NCBI GenBank assembly: GCA_017854855.1
Contig: JAFMGZ010000003.1
Location: forward strand, 1-64,000
Origin: Sulfitobacter sp.
Lineage (GTDB): Bacteria > Pseudomonadota > Alphaproteobacteria > Rhodobacterales > Rhodobacteraceae
DNA: 64,000 bases
Reading direction: 5' to 3'
Shown: positions 53,828-63,228 of the stretch, piece after piece
Layout: each line of letters starts with the position of its first letter
How positions within the stretch are numbered: position 1 is the stretch's first letter
Notes under the pieces: generated by a model
Told to the model about the DNA's origin: nothing
Database searches by the model: none
What the model saw: only the letters and a program-made list of their open reading frames with translations
Position numbers and translations under genes: made by a program

Positions 53828-56689
53828 CTATTCGGCGGCGACCCTGGCGCGTTTTTCCAGCATCGGTTTGAGGTATTTTCCCGTGTAGCTCGCCGCGACT
53901 TCGGCCACCTGTTCGGGCGTGCCGGTGGCCACCACCTGCCCCCCGCCGTCCCCGCCTTCGGGGCCGATGTCGATCAGGTAGTCGGCGGTTTTGATCACGT
54001 CCAGATTATGTTCGATGACGATCACGGAATTGCCCTGATCCACCAATTCATGCAGGACCTCCAGCAGCTTGCGCACATCCTCGAAATGCAGGCCCGTGGT
54101 TGGTTCATCAAGGATATACAGCGTCCGCCCGGTTGAACGTTTGCTCAGCTCCTTGGACAGTTTGACCCGCTGCGCCTCGCCTCCGGACAGGGTCGTGGCC
54201 TGCTGGCCCACCTTGATATAGCCAAGCCCCACGCGCATCAGCGCATCCATTTTCTCGCGGATCGACGGCACCGCCTGAAAGAAGGTCTGCGCATCCTCAA
54301 CGGTCATGTCCAAAACGTCGGCAATCGACTTGCCCTTGAACTTGATCTCCAGCGTTTCACGGTTGTAGCGCGCGCCTTTGCAGGTCTCGCATTCCACGTA
54401 GACGTCGGGCAGAAAATGCATCTCAATCTTGATCACACCATCGCCCTGACAGGCCTCACAGCGCCCGCCCTTGACGTTAAAGCTGAAGCGGCCCGGCTTG
54501 TAACCCCTTGCTTTTGCTTCGGGAAGTCCTGCAAACCAGTCGCGTATCGGCGTAAAGGCCCCGGTGTAGGTAGCCGGGTTGGATCGCGGCGTGCGGCCGA
54601 TGGGGCGTTGGTCAATGTCGATGACCTTGTCCAGATGTTCCAACCCCTTGATCGTCTCGCAGGGGGCCGGCGTCTGCTTGGCTCCGTTCAGGTTCATCGA
54701 CGCGGTCTTGAACAAGGTCTCGATGGTCAGCGTCGACTTGCCGCCGCCCGATACGCCGGTCACGCAGACGAATTTCGCCAGCGGGAAATCAACGGTGACA
54801 TTCTGCAGGTTGTTGCCCGTGGCCTTGACCACTTGGATCTTTTTCTTGTTTCCCTTGCGCCGGGTGGCCGGAATGGCAATCTCGCGCGCGCCGGTCAGAT
54901 ATTGGCCGGTGATCGAATTGGGATCAGCGGCGATTTGTTCAGGCTTGCCATGACTGACCACCTGACCGCCATGCACCCCCGCCCCCGGCCCGATGTCAAA
55001 GACGTAATCCGCCTCGCGGATCGCTTCTTCGTCATGTTCCACCACGATCACCGTATTGCCCTGATCGCGCAGGTTTTTCAGCGTCAGCAACAGCCGGTCA
55101 TTGTCGCGCTGATGCAAGCCGATGGAGGGTTCGTCCAACACGTAAAGCACCCCCGTCAGGCCCGACCCGATCTGCGAGGCCAGGCGGATACGCTGGCTTT
55201 CGCCACCGCTCAGCGTGCCACTTGAACGTGCCAGCGTAAGGTATTCCAATCCCACGTTATTCAGGAAGCCAAGCCGCTCGCGGATCTCCTTGAGGATGGC
55301 CCGCGCGATCTCGTTCTTTTGGACCGTCAACTGGCCCGGAACCGATTCACACCAGTCAAATGCATCGCGGATCGACATCTGCACAACCTGACCTGCATGC
55401 AGCCCCGCGATCTTGACGGCCAGCGCTTCGGGGCGCAGGCGATACCCTTCGCAGGTGCCGCAGGGGCGGTTGTTTTGATAGCGCTCAAACTCTTCACGGA
55501 TCCAGTTGCTGTCCGTTTCGCGGTAGCGGCGTTCCATGTTGGGGATCACCCCCTCAAAGACGCGGCTGACCTCATAGACGCGCCCGCCTTCGTCATAGCG
55601 GAACTTGATCTCTTCCTTGCCTGAGCCGAACAGGAAAACCTGCTGCACCTTCTTGTCTAGGTCTTTCCATTTTGTGTTCTGGTTGAACTGGTAATGTTTG
55701 GCAATCGCCTCGATCGTCTGTTTGAAATAGGGGCTTTTGCCCTTGCGCCAGGGGGCCAGCGCACCGTCGTAGATTTTCAGATTCTGATCCGGCACGACCA
55801 GGCGTTCGTCAAAGAACAGCTCCATTCCCAGACCGTCGCAATCGGGGCAGGCTCCAAAGGGCGCGTTGAAAGAGAACAGGCGCGGTTCGATCTCGGGGAT
55901 GGTGAAGCCACTGACGGGGCAGGCAAATTTCTCTGAGAACGTGTGCCGCTCTGGATCGCCCTCGCTGGGCGCTGTCTCAAGGATCGCGATGCCGTCGGCC
56001 AGATCAAGGGCGGTGCGCAGGCTGTCGGCCAGCCGCGTCTCAAGCCCCTCTCGCACGACAATACGGTCTACGACCACGTCGATGTCATGGCGGAACTTCT
56101 TGTCCAGCGTCGGCGGCTCATCCAGCTCGTAAAACTCACCGTTGACCTTGACCCGCTGAAAGCCCTGTTTGCGCAGTTCGATGAATTCCTTGCGGTATTC
56201 CCCTTTGCGGTCGCGGATGATGGGGGCCAGCAAATAGGCGCGTGTGCCCTCCTCCATGGTCATGATGCGGTCGACCATATCCTGCACCTGCTGGGCCTCG
56301 ATCGGCTTGCCGGTGGCGGGGCTGTAGGGCGTGCCCACGCGGGCAAAGAGCAGACGCATGTAGTCGTAAATCTCTGTCACCGTCCCAACGGTCGAACGCG
56401 GGTTCTTTGACGTCGTCTTTTGTTCAATGGAAATGGCGGGGCTGAGGCCCGAGATGTGATCCACATCAGGCTTTTGCATCATGTCGAGGAACTGGCGCGC
56501 ATAGGCCGACAGCGATTCGACATAGCGGCGCTGCCCTTCGGCATAGATCGTGTCAAAGGCCAACGACGACTTGCCAGAGCCCGAAAGCCCTGTAATCACA
56601 ACCAGTTGGTCGCGCGGAATATCCACGTCGATGTTCTTGAGATTATGTTCGCGCGCGCCGCGCACTTCGATATTTTTCAGCTCTGCCAT
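53828..56689 (-). CDS. uvrA: Excinuclease ABC subunit UvrA
   Basis: DNA-damage recognition ATPase of nucleotide excision repair; 953 residues. Two ABC ATPase halves: first Walker [36 protein letters not shown], with signature [12 protein letters not shown]; second Walker [17 protein letters not shown] with signature [18 protein letters not shown]. Zinc sites include CPDCDGLG and CEACQGDG...CETCKG. AAGGGG precedes the ATG. A perfect GTTC-N7-GTTC element lies 64-78 bases upstream (56753-56767), fitting LexA control. It converges on the PrpD gene. Confidence 0.98.
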   Translation of the reverse strand: MAELKNIEVRGAREHNLKNIDVDIPRDQLVVITGLSGSGKSSLAFDTIYAEGQRRYVESLSAYARQFLDMMQKPDVDHISGLSPAISIEQKTTSKNPRSTVGTVTEIYDYMRLLFARVGTPYSPATGKPIEAQQVQDMVDRIMTMEEGTRAYLLAPIIRDRKGEYRKEFIELRKQGFQRVKVNGEFYELDEPPTLDKKFRHDIDVVVDRIVVREGLETRLADSLRTALDLADGIAILETAPSEGDPERHTFSEKFACPVSGFTIPEIEPRLFSFNAPFGACPDCDGLGMELFFDERLVVPDQNLKIYDGALAPWRKGKSPYFKQTIEAIAKHYQFNQNTKWKDLDKKVQQVFLFGSGKEEIKFRYDEGGRVYEVSRVFEGVIPNMERRYRETDSNWIREEFERYQNNRPCGTCEGYRLRPEALAVKIAGLHAGQVVQMSIRDAFDWCESVPGQLTVQKNEIARAILKEIRERLGFLNNVGLEYLTLARSSGTLSGGESQRIRLASQIGSGLTGVLYVLDEPSIGLHQRDNDRLLLTLKNLRDQGNTVIVVEHDEEAIREADYVFDIGPGAGVHGGQVVSHGKPEQIAADPNSITGQYLTGAREIAIPATRRKGNKKKIQVVKATGNNLQNVTVDFPLAKFVCVTGVSGGGKSTLTIETLFKTASMNLNGAKQTPAPCETIKGLEHLDKVIDIDQRPIGRTPRSNPATYTGAFTPIRDWFAGLPEAKARGYKPGRFSFNVKGGRCEACQGDGVIKIEMHFLPDVYVECETCKGARYNRETLEIKFKGKSIADVLDMTVEDAQTFFQAVPSIREKMDALMRVGLGYIKVGQQATTLSGGEAQRVKLSKELSKRSTGRTLYILDEPTTGLHFEDVRKLLEVLHELVDQGNSVIVIEHNLDVIKTADYLIDIGPEGGDGGGQVVATGTPEQVAEVAASYTGKYLKPMLEKRARVAAE

Positions 56690-56752
56690 GACACACCCCT
56701 TATCACCCTTCTGACATAGGCGGTCGTTGCGGATTCTCCAATGGAAAAAGCA

Positions 56753-56767
56753 GAACGAAAGATGAAC
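56753..56767 (-). promoter_or_regulatory. LexA/SOS box for uvrA
   Basis: On the plus strand GAAC (56753-56756), seven bases, GAAC (56764-56767), which reads GTTC-N7-GTTC on the uvrA strand. This direct repeat is the known LexA site of alphaproteobacteria such as Rhodobacter. It is 64 bases from the uvrA start codon. Confidence 0.8.
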
Positions 56768-56770
56768 GCG

Positions 56771-57928
56771 CTAGAGGTCGCGCATTTTGCCAAGCATAAG
56801 ATGCAGCAGCAGCCCCAGCACAAAGGCCCCGCCCGCCAAAACCGGCAGGGCCGCATAGCCGCCGCCGATCAGCGCAAAGGCCATCACCGGCGTGCCCAGC
56901 GTATTGCCGATATTGCCCATCTGCGCCATCGCGCCATTGGCCTGCGCCTGTGCGGCAGGCCGCGCGTTCAGCTGCGGCACGGATGCAAAGCTGGCCCCCT
57001 GGACCAGCCCCATCGCCCCGGCCAGCGCCAGACAGGCCAGCGGCGCACCCGGTGACAGCCACAGCCAGATCATACACAGCGCCGACAGGGTAAAGCCCAG
57101 CTCAACAACCCGAACACCACTCAGCACCCGCAGCAACGCCACGCCAAGGGTCATGGAAACGACGATGCTGGTCAGCGGCATCGCGGTCATCACCCCGGCC
57201 CGGATATCCGGGTCCAGATAGGGTGGCAGCACCGTCAGGATCGACACGAAACTGAAGGTATAAAACAGCCAGCCCGCCGCCGGGGCCGAAATATGCGGCG
57301 ACCGGTAGATCATCGCATGATCCCGCAGGATCTGGGGCAGCGATATGGCAGGCTGCGGCCCTTCGGCGGGCAAGGCGCGCAGGCGCGCGCCCAGGATCAC
57401 GGCAAAGACTGCCATAAAGGCAGCATGGGCGACAAAGAGCGCGGGCAGACCGTAGCTTAGGGCAAGGGGGCGGCCCGCAAAGGCCAAAATCGCAAAGGCC
57501 ACGCCAAAGAAGGTCCCCCACAGCGTCAGCGTCAGGCCACGGTCCTTGTCCGCGCTCAGTTGCGCGATCAAGGTCGGCGCGGCGACGACGATGGCCAGAT
57601 GCGATGCCCCCTCGATCACCCGGCTGAGCAACATCCAGGGCAACGCCGGCACGCTGGCCTGCACAAGCGACACAGCCGCCCCCGCCCAAAGCGCGGCCAG
57701 CAAGGCGCGCCGGTACCTGATGCGCGCCACGACCAGACCTGCGACCACGCCAAACAGAATGCCCACAAACCCCACCAGCGACACGATCCAACCGACGGCG
57801 GCTCCGGCCTGCGGATAGGCCTGTGGCAAAAGGTCAAAGATGACAGAGACCTTGCCATATTGCGCAGCCGCCCCCAGCCCTGCGCCCCACAGCAGCAGAA
57901 TGAGGCCAAAGGGAGTTTTCTGTGCCAT
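56771..57928 (-). CDS. Major facilitator superfamily transporter
   Basis: A 385-residue membrane protein with about 12 hydrophobic segments (GLILLLWGAGLGAAAQYGKVSVIFDLLP; GWIVSLVGFVGILFGVVAGLVVARIRYRRALLAAL; GTFFGVAFAILAFAGRPL). The R-x-R-x-R-R loop after the second helix pair (ARIRYRRALL) is the MFS loop motif. The substrate cannot be told. The start ATG directly abuts the stop of the methyltransferase gene at 57929-58492 with no gap, so both form an operon. The gene end lies between uvrA's LexA box and the start. Confidence 0.88.
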   Translation of the reverse strand: MAQKTPFGLILLLWGAGLGAAAQYGKVSVIFDLLPQAYPQAGAAVGWIVSLVGFVGILFGVVAGLVVARIRYRRALLAALWAGAAVSLVQASVPALPWMLLSRVIEGASHLAIVVAAPTLIAQLSADKDRGLTLTLWGTFFGVAFAILAFAGRPLALSYGLPALFVAHAAFMAVFAVILGARLRALPAEGPQPAISLPQILRDHAMIYRSPHISAPAAGWLFYTFSFVSILTVLPPYLDPDIRAGVMTAMPLTSIVVSMTLGVALLRVLSGVRVVELGFTLSALCMIWLWLSPGAPLACLALAGAMGLVQGASFASVPQLNARPAAQAQANGAMAQMGNIGNTLGTPVMAFALIGGGYAALPVLAGGAFVLGLLLHLMLGKMRDL

Positions 57929-58492
57929 TCAGACCTTCTGTGCCAGGGCCCATGCGCAAATCGGCATGTCCGGGTCGTTCTTGATATCATCGGTTTCGGG
58001 GTCATGCACGGGCGGCCAGACCTCTTCGAGGTTGCGCCGGGCGACATGGCGGTTGCCCCATTGCTCTGCGTGGATGGCATCCTCGTCAAAGCCGCCCTCG
58101 ATCAGCAGGTTCTTGAGGCCCCGTGCGTTCCAGCGCGAACAATCCTGCGGCGCGGCATGCAGCGGTGCAAGGAACGGCACGGCAAGCCAGAAATACCCCC
58201 CCGGACGCAGCATCGCGTGGACATGACGGGTCGCGGCATAGGGCCGGTCAAGATGTTCCCAGACCTGATTGGCAAGGATCAGATCGACCTGCAGCACCCT
58301 GCCCGTGGACGGGTCCCCAAAGGGGCCTGCACAGATGTCATAGGCAGGATAGCGAAACTTGGCGTAGCTTTTGAAGGAGAAACGTTCGCCCCATTTTCCC
58401 GAAATCTCTGCCACATCAAGGCCTTGGGGGCCAAGGGCATTGATCATTCGGCGGCTTGAGGGCTGCATGACGACGCGGTTGAGACTGACCAT
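57929..58492 (-). CDS. SAM-dependent methyltransferase
   Basis: A 187-residue class I methyltransferase with the Methyltransf_11-type core (VDLILANQVWEHLDRPYAATRHVHAMLRPGGYFWLAVPFLAPLHAAPQDCSRWNARGLKNLLIEGGF). Motif I is shortened to QGLDVAEISGKWGERF. The HAAPQDCSRW stretch is found in methyltransferases that act on sugars or cell-surface lipids. The start ATG 58490-58492 (MVSLNRVVMQPSSRRMINALGPQ) is chosen; a longer frame adds 14 unlikely residues. It precedes the MFS gene directly. Confidence 0.83.
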   Translation of the reverse strand: MVSLNRVVMQPSSRRMINALGPQGLDVAEISGKWGERFSFKSYAKFRYPAYDICAGPFGDPSTGRVLQVDLILANQVWEHLDRPYAATRHVHAMLRPGGYFWLAVPFLAPLHAAPQDCSRWNARGLKNLLIEGGFDEDAIHAEQWGNRHVARRNLEEVWPPVHDPETDDIKNDPDMPICAWALAQKV

Positions 58493-58609
58493 GAAGGATG
58501 TATGGCAGCGCCGGGCTGGCGCGTCCAGCCCCACAATGCGCGGACAGGATTGTCGCCCCTCAGATACTGCGGGGCCCCGCAGCGCAGGTGATGCCGGGCC
58601 CCTGAAATC

Positions 58610-60004
58610 TTACATGTGGATCACGCGTCCGTAGGCATCCAGAACCGATTCATGCATCATTTCCGACAAGGTCGGATGCGGGAAGACGGTGTTCATCAGA
58701 TCCTCTTCAGTCGTCTCCAACTGACGGCCGATGACATATCCCTGGATCAGTTCGGTCACTTCGGCACCGATCATATGCGCGCCCAGCAATTCGCCTGTCT
58801 TGGCGTCAAAGATCGTCTTGATCATGCCGTTCTCTTCGCCCAGGGCAATCGCCTTGCCATTGCCGATGAAGGGGAAGCGGCCCACCTTGATCTCATAGCC
58901 CAGTTCCTTTGCCTTGGCCTCGGTGTAGCCGACGGAGGCGACCTGGGGATGGCAATAGGTGCAGCCGGCGATGGTTTCTGGCTTGACCGGATGGGCGTGT
59001 TTCCCGCCGATCAGATCAGCGACCATGACGCCTTCGTGGCTGGCCTTGTGAGCAAGCCAGGGTGCGCCCGCGATGTCGCCGATGGCATACAGCCCCTCAA
59101 CGCCGGTGCGGCAATATTCATCTGTCACGACATGGGTGCGGTCGATCTTGACGCCCAATTCCTCAAGCCCGAGGTTTTCGACATTGCCGACGATGCCCAC
59201 GGCGCTGATGACGGTGTCGAACTCGTGCTTTTCAACCTTGCCGCCCACTTCGATATGGGCCGTGACCTTGTCCTTGCCGCGGTCAAGCTGTTTGACCATG
59301 GCCTTTTGCATGATTTTCATGCCCTGTTTCTCAAAGGATTTCTTGGCAAAGGCAGAAATCTCGGCGTCCTCAACCGGCAGCACGCGGTCCATGACTTCGA
59401 CCACTGTCGTGTCTGCGCCCAAAGTGTTGTAAAAGCTGGCAAATTCGATTCCGATCGCGCCGGATCCGATGACCAGCAGCTTTTTCGGCATATGGGGCGG
59501 CTGCAGCGCGTGTTTGTAGGTCCAGACCATTTTGCCATCGGCCTCAAGGCCGGGCAGTTCGCGGGCGCGCGCGCCGGTCGCCAGCACGATGTTCTTGGCC
59601 GTCAGCTCTTCGGTGCCCTTGTCGGTCTTGACGCTGACCTTGCCCTTGGCGGTGATCCGGGCGGCCCCCATCACGACCGTCACCTTGTTCTTTTTCATCA
59701 GATGGCCGATGCCGCCTGACAGCTGGCCCGCAACCTTGCGCGACCGTTTGACCACCGCATCCAGGTCATAGCTGATGCCATCGGCCTTCAGGCCAAATTC
59801 CTTGGCGCGGTGCATGAGGTGAAACACCTCTGAAGAGCGCAGCATCGCCTTGGTCGGGATACAGCCCCAGTTCAGGCAGATGCCGCCCAGATGTTCGCGT
59901 TCGATGATTGCTACATTCATGCCCAGCTGCGCGCCACGAATGGCCGCAACATAGCCACCCGGCCCTGCCCCGATTACAATCAGATCAAAGGATTTTGCAG
60001 CCAT
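58610..60004 (-). CDS. lpdA: Dihydrolipoyl dehydrogenase
   Basis: FAD flavoprotein (E3) of the pyruvate, 2-oxoglutarate and branched-chain 2-oxoacid dehydrogenase complexes; 464 residues. The redox-active disulfide is GGICLNWGCIPTKAML near residues 41-46. FDLIVIGAGPGGYVAAIRGAQLG binds FAD, GSGAIGIEFASFYNTLGADTTVVE binds NAD, and the C-terminal catalytic His-Glu is in AHMIGAEVTELIQ / HPHPTLSEMMHESV. GCGAGG precedes the start. It stands apart from E1/E2 genes, so it may be a shared or separate E3. Its promoter region holds a perfect inverted repeat (60038-60055). Confidence 0.97.
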   Translation of the reverse strand: MAAKSFDLIVIGAGPGGYVAAIRGAQLGMNVAIIEREHLGGICLNWGCIPTKAMLRSSEVFHLMHRAKEFGLKADGISYDLDAVVKRSRKVAGQLSGGIGHLMKKNKVTVVMGAARITAKGKVSVKTDKGTEELTAKNIVLATGARARELPGLEADGKMVWTYKHALQPPHMPKKLLVIGSGAIGIEFASFYNTLGADTTVVEVMDRVLPVEDAEISAFAKKSFEKQGMKIMQKAMVKQLDRGKDKVTAHIEVGGKVEKHEFDTVISAVGIVGNVENLGLEELGVKIDRTHVVTDEYCRTGVEGLYAIGDIAGAPWLAHKASHEGVMVADLIGGKHAHPVKPETIAGCTYCHPQVASVGYTEAKAKELGYEIKVGRFPFIGNGKAIALGEENGMIKTIFDAKTGELLGAHMIGAEVTELIQGYVIGRQLETTEEDLMNTVFPHPTLSEMMHESVLDAYGRVIHM

Positions 60005-60037
60005 GGTCAGAACCTCGCAGTGTTGCGGTGAAAAATT

Positions 60038-60055
60038 TAGTTTACCGTTAAACTA
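60038..60055. promoter_or_regulatory. Candidate operator upstream of lpdA
   Basis: TAGTTTA (60038-60044), CCGT, TAAACTA (60049-60055): a perfect 7-bp inverted repeat, 34 bases upstream of the lpdA start. On the minus strand a TATAGT-like -10 element overlaps it, so a bound repressor would block RNA polymerase. Confidence 0.45.
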
Positions 60056-60083
60056 TATTTTCAGCGCTCACAACAGCGACATT

Positions 60084-60105
60084 GCCGCAGAGGGCAATCT
60101 GCGGC
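60084..60105. terminator. Hairpin after the DUF924 gene
   Basis: GCCGCAG/CTGCGGC, a perfect 7-bp stem with an eight-base loop, about 22 bases past the DUF924 stop on the minus strand. It lacks a U-run, so it is only a possible terminator for that gene. Confidence 0.4.
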
Positions 60106-60126
60106 CTGCTGAAACGGTAAAAGGGA

Positions 60127-60711
60127 TCAGGCTGCCTGTTCTTGCTGCAATTGCCGGACAATATCGCCATAACCGCCGTCCGCAAGAAAGGCGGTTTCAT
60201 TGGACCGGTCCTTGCGTTCCAGGGCGGCGTTGCGAAACGGAAAGCGGCCATAGCGGCGTATCACTTCGCGATGGGCCTGCGCATGCAGCATGCTGTTTGC
60301 GCGCGACAGCGGCATCCGTTCGGACATCAGCCGCACGCATCGGTCCTGGTCGCACAGGTTTTCGGAATGCATAAGCGGCATGTAGAAGAACTGCCGCGCG
60401 GGTTCATCAATGGTCATATCCCAGCCCCGCTCAATCGCGGATTTGGCTGCGGCCAATGCGGCGCGGTCTGTGGAAAATGCCTTGGCCTGACCGCGAAACA
60501 TGTTCCGCGAAAATTGATCATTCAGGATGATATAGGCCAATACCCCCGATGGATATGTCAGCCAAAGCGAAAACTTGCCTTCGGTCGCGGCCTGCCATGT
60601 GCTTTCGAAACGCTCTGTGATGGTGGCATCCAGCGCATCGCTGGCTTCATACCAGCCTTTCGGTCCGACCTCGTCGAGCCAGAATTCCAGTATCTCTTGT
60701 GGGCCTAGCAT
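60127..60711 (-). CDS. DUF924 family protein
   Basis: A 194-residue DUF924 protein (PQEILEFWLDEVGPKGWYEASDALDATITERFESTWQAATEG; AYIILNDQFSRNMFRGQAKAFSTDRAALAAAKSAIERGWD; RQFFYMPLMHSENLCDQDRCVRLM; HREVIRRYGRFPFRNAALERK). An all-helical TPR-like fold is usual for the family; no function is known to me. The start ATG 60709-60711 has AAGGAG seven bases upstream; the in-frame extension of 24 residues is rejected. It is transcribed toward lpdA. Confidence 0.92.
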   Translation of the reverse strand: MLGPQEILEFWLDEVGPKGWYEASDALDATITERFESTWQAATEGKFSLWLTYPSGVLAYIILNDQFSRNMFRGQAKAFSTDRAALAAAKSAIERGWDMTIDEPARQFFYMPLMHSENLCDQDRCVRLMSERMPLSRANSMLHAQAHREVIRRYGRFPFRNAALERKDRSNETAFLADGGYGDIVRQLQQEQAA

Positions 60712-60803
60712 TTCGCGCTCCTTGGGACTCGTGACCTTACGGGTTGAGAGTAGGGGATTTTTGTAACGGAATTCGAGTAACAATTTGTATCATAATCGAC
60801 ATG

Positions 60804-62072
60804 TTAGCGCCCTTCGGCCCTGTCGGCGTCCTCTTGGCTTGCCTCGCTTGCGATTTCTTGAGCATATTCGACGGCCGTCGCGGTGGCAGATGCGGTCAGC
60901 GGGACATAGTCGCCGGTTTCCTCAACCGGCACGCCCTTGCGCTGCGTGGCGCGGTAAGAGGCGTAAAAGGCCAGCGCGACAAACAATGCGGCGGTGAACA
61001 GATAAAACGCCCCCGGCCCCAAGGCAGTGCCCATCATCCAGCCCGTGATGATGGGGCCCAGGATCGCGCCCAAACCGTTGATGAACACCAATCCGCCGGA
61101 AGCGGAGGCCATATCCTCAGGGTTGAGGAAATCGTTCGTATGGGCAATCAGCAACGAATACAGAGGGTTAGACATGCCCCCCACCACGAAGGACGCGACC
61201 AGCAAGATCGGGAAAATATGGCCCAGCATCATGCCCAGCACCGAACCACCGGCCCCGATGACAGAGATGATGACGATCAAGGCGCGGCGGTCCATGCGGT
61301 CTGAAATCCACCCGATTGGATATTGCAGCACCACCGAGCCCACAAAGAAGGTCGCTACGAATAGCGAAATCTGCGCGACACTCAGCCCCGCCTCGGCACC
61401 ATAAACCGATGCCATGCCAAATTGCGCAGAGAACACGCCGCCCAGCAAAAACATGCCCACGCACCCCAGTGGTGAAAAATTCAGCAACTCCCGCAGGCTC
61501 ATGGGTTTGGTGGTGTCAAAGGCCGGTGTCGGGCTGATAGACAGCAAGATCGGCGTGATCGCCAGGCTGACCAGCACCGATGGAATGACAAACAGCACAT
61601 AGCCCGACGGGTCCGCCGTCAGCAGCAGCGCCTGTGAGGCAACAATGCCGAGGGTTTGCACGATCATGTAAAGCGACAGCGCCTGCCCCCGGTTGGCATT
61701 GGTGGCAGCATTGTTCAGCCAGCTTTCCGCCGTCACGTAGACGGCCGAAAAACAAAACCCGATCAGCACGCGGCCAATGGACCAGATCGCCACATTCGGA
61801 AAGGTCGGATAGAGGATCATCACCGCCGAGATCATGGAGGCAAGTGCCGCAAAGACCCGCACATGCCCCACACGGCGGATCATGCCCGGTGCCATGCGCG
61901 ACCCGCCAAGGAAGCCGACAAAGTAGCAAGACATGACGATCGACATCTCAAATGTCGAAAAATCCTCCAATGCGCCACGGATGCCCAGCAAGGTGCCCTG
62001 CATCCCGTTGCCCACCATCAACAGGCACATCCCAAATAGGAGCGCCCATGCGCTTGATAGAACCTGAATCAT
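60804..62072 (-). CDS. MFS transporter, YcaD-like
   Basis: A 422-residue permease with 12 predicted helices. MIQVLSSAWALLFGMCLLMVGNGMQGTLLGIRGALEDFSTFEMSIVMSCYFVGFLGGSRMAPGMIRRVGHVRVFAAL is close to YcaD-type MFS proteins. AESWLNNAATNANRGQALSLYMIVQTLGIVASQALL and PIGWISDRMDRRALIV are also characteristic. The acidic tail is about 35 residues. The substrate is unknown. TAAAGGAG precedes the ATG. It is transcribed toward the DUF924 gene. Confidence 0.9.
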   Translation of the reverse strand: MIQVLSSAWALLFGMCLLMVGNGMQGTLLGIRGALEDFSTFEMSIVMSCYFVGFLGGSRMAPGMIRRVGHVRVFAALASMISAVMILYPTFPNVAIWSIGRVLIGFCFSAVYVTAESWLNNAATNANRGQALSLYMIVQTLGIVASQALLLTADPSGYVLFVIPSVLVSLAITPILLSISPTPAFDTTKPMSLRELLNFSPLGCVGMFLLGGVFSAQFGMASVYGAEAGLSVAQISLFVATFFVGSVVLQYPIGWISDRMDRRALIVIISVIGAGGSVLGMMLGHIFPILLVASFVVGGMSNPLYSLLIAHTNDFLNPEDMASASGGLVFINGLGAILGPIITGWMMGTALGPGAFYLFTAALFVALAFYASYRATQRKGVPVEETGDYVPLTASATATAVEYAQEIASEASQEDADRAEGR

Positions 62073-62154
62073 GTGGCTGCTCCTTTAGGGCGTTGTGCTC
62101 TCATTGAACCTGCAAACCGGGGGCGTCACCTGATTTAGCGACACTTCACAGGCT

Positions 62155-63219
62155 TCAAGCGGTCTTTTGCGGCATAGGTATTAATAGAGAGGCATCACCG
62201 TAGGAAAAGAAACGGTATTTCTCAGCGATGGCATGGGCATAGATCGATTTGATCCGATCAGCCCCCATCAAGGCCGAGACCAGCATCATCAGCGTGGATT
62301 TCGGCAGGTGGAAATTGGTCATCAGCGCGTCAGCTACGTGAAAGGTGAAACCCGGCGTAATAAAGATGTCGGTATCGCCTTCCCAGGCGGCGATCTGCCC
62401 GTCACGTCCGGCGGTCTCTATCAGGCGCAGGGCGGTGGTGCCCACCGGGATCACGCGGCCACCGGCGGCTTTGGTGGCCGCGATCTCGGACGCGGCCTGC
62501 GCGCTGACAAGGCCCCATTCCGCGTGCATCTTGTGCTGCGAGATATCATCGACCTTGACCGGCAGAAAGGTGCCCGCGCCGACATGCAGGGTGACATAGC
62601 TAAAGCTGACCCCGCGCGCGGTGAGGGCCGCCAGCAATGGTTCATCAAAATGCAACGAGGCCGTGGGTGCCGCCACCGCCCCCGATGTTTTGGCCCAGAC
62701 GGTCTGGTAGTCGGTCTTGTCCTGCGCATCGGCAGGGCGTTTGGCCGCGATATAGGGCGGAAGGGGCATCGCCCCTGCGGCATTCAGCGCGGCGTCAAAA
62801 TCATCGCCCGTGCAGTTGAACCGCAGATGGCCCTGCCCGTCGGCAACCCCTTCCAGCGTGGCGGATAGATCTGTGCTGAAGGTGACCGTCTCCCCGGTCT
62901 TGAGCTTGCGCAGGGGTTTGATCAGCGCGGCCCAGGTGCCATCGCTGCGCGGCTCCAGCAGGGTAACTTCGATCTTGGCCTCTACCCTGCCCTGGGCGCT
63001 GTCACGCAGGCGGGTGCCGAACAACCGGGCCGGGATCACACGGGTGTCATTCAGTACCAACCGGTCGCCCGGCCGCAGCCAATGGGTCAGGTCCGTGACA
63101 TGCTGGTCATGGATCGCATCACCCTGCGCCACCAGCAACCGCGCCGAAGAGCGCGGCACCGCAGGACGGGTGGCAATCAGCTGCTCTGGCAGGTCGAAAT
63201 CAAAATCTGAAAGTTTCAT
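62155..63219 (-). CDS. queA: S-adenosylmethionine:tRNA ribosyltransferase-isomerase
   Basis: Adds the cyclopentenediol ring in queuosine synthesis after TGT acts on the tRNA; 354 residues. Starts [30 protein letters not shown], with [50 protein letters not shown] and [32 protein letters not shown]. The motifs are all intact. The upstream AsmA-like gene ends nine bases before it, so the two are co-transcribed. With tgt at 3273-4400 it makes two queuosine-pathway genes in the window. Confidence 0.96.
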   Translation of the reverse strand: MKLSDFDFDLPEQLIATRPAVPRSSARLLVAQGDAIHDQHVTDLTHWLRPGDRLVLNDTRVIPARLFGTRLRDSAQGRVEAKIEVTLLEPRSDGTWAALIKPLRKLKTGETVTFSTDLSATLEGVADGQGHLRFNCTGDDFDAALNAAGAMPLPPYIAAKRPADAQDKTDYQTVWAKTSGAVAAPTASLHFDEPLLAALTARGVSFSYVTLHVGAGTFLPVKVDDISQHKMHAEWGLVSAQAASEIAATKAAGGRVIPVGTTALRLIETAGRDGQIAAWEGDTDIFITPGFTFHVADALMTNFHLPKSTLMMLVSALMGADRIKSIYAHAIAEKYRFFSYGDASLLIPMPQKTA

Positions 63220-63228
63220 GGCCGCGCT

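Noticed and set aside
58568-58581. TGCGGGGCCCCGCA palindrome after the lpdA region
   Set aside because: Short GC palindromes are expected by chance in GC-rich DNA and no T-run or other signal accompanies it.
58616-59719. 367-codon frame opposite lpdA
   Set aside because: It mirrors lpdA and has no ribosome-binding site or recognisable domain.
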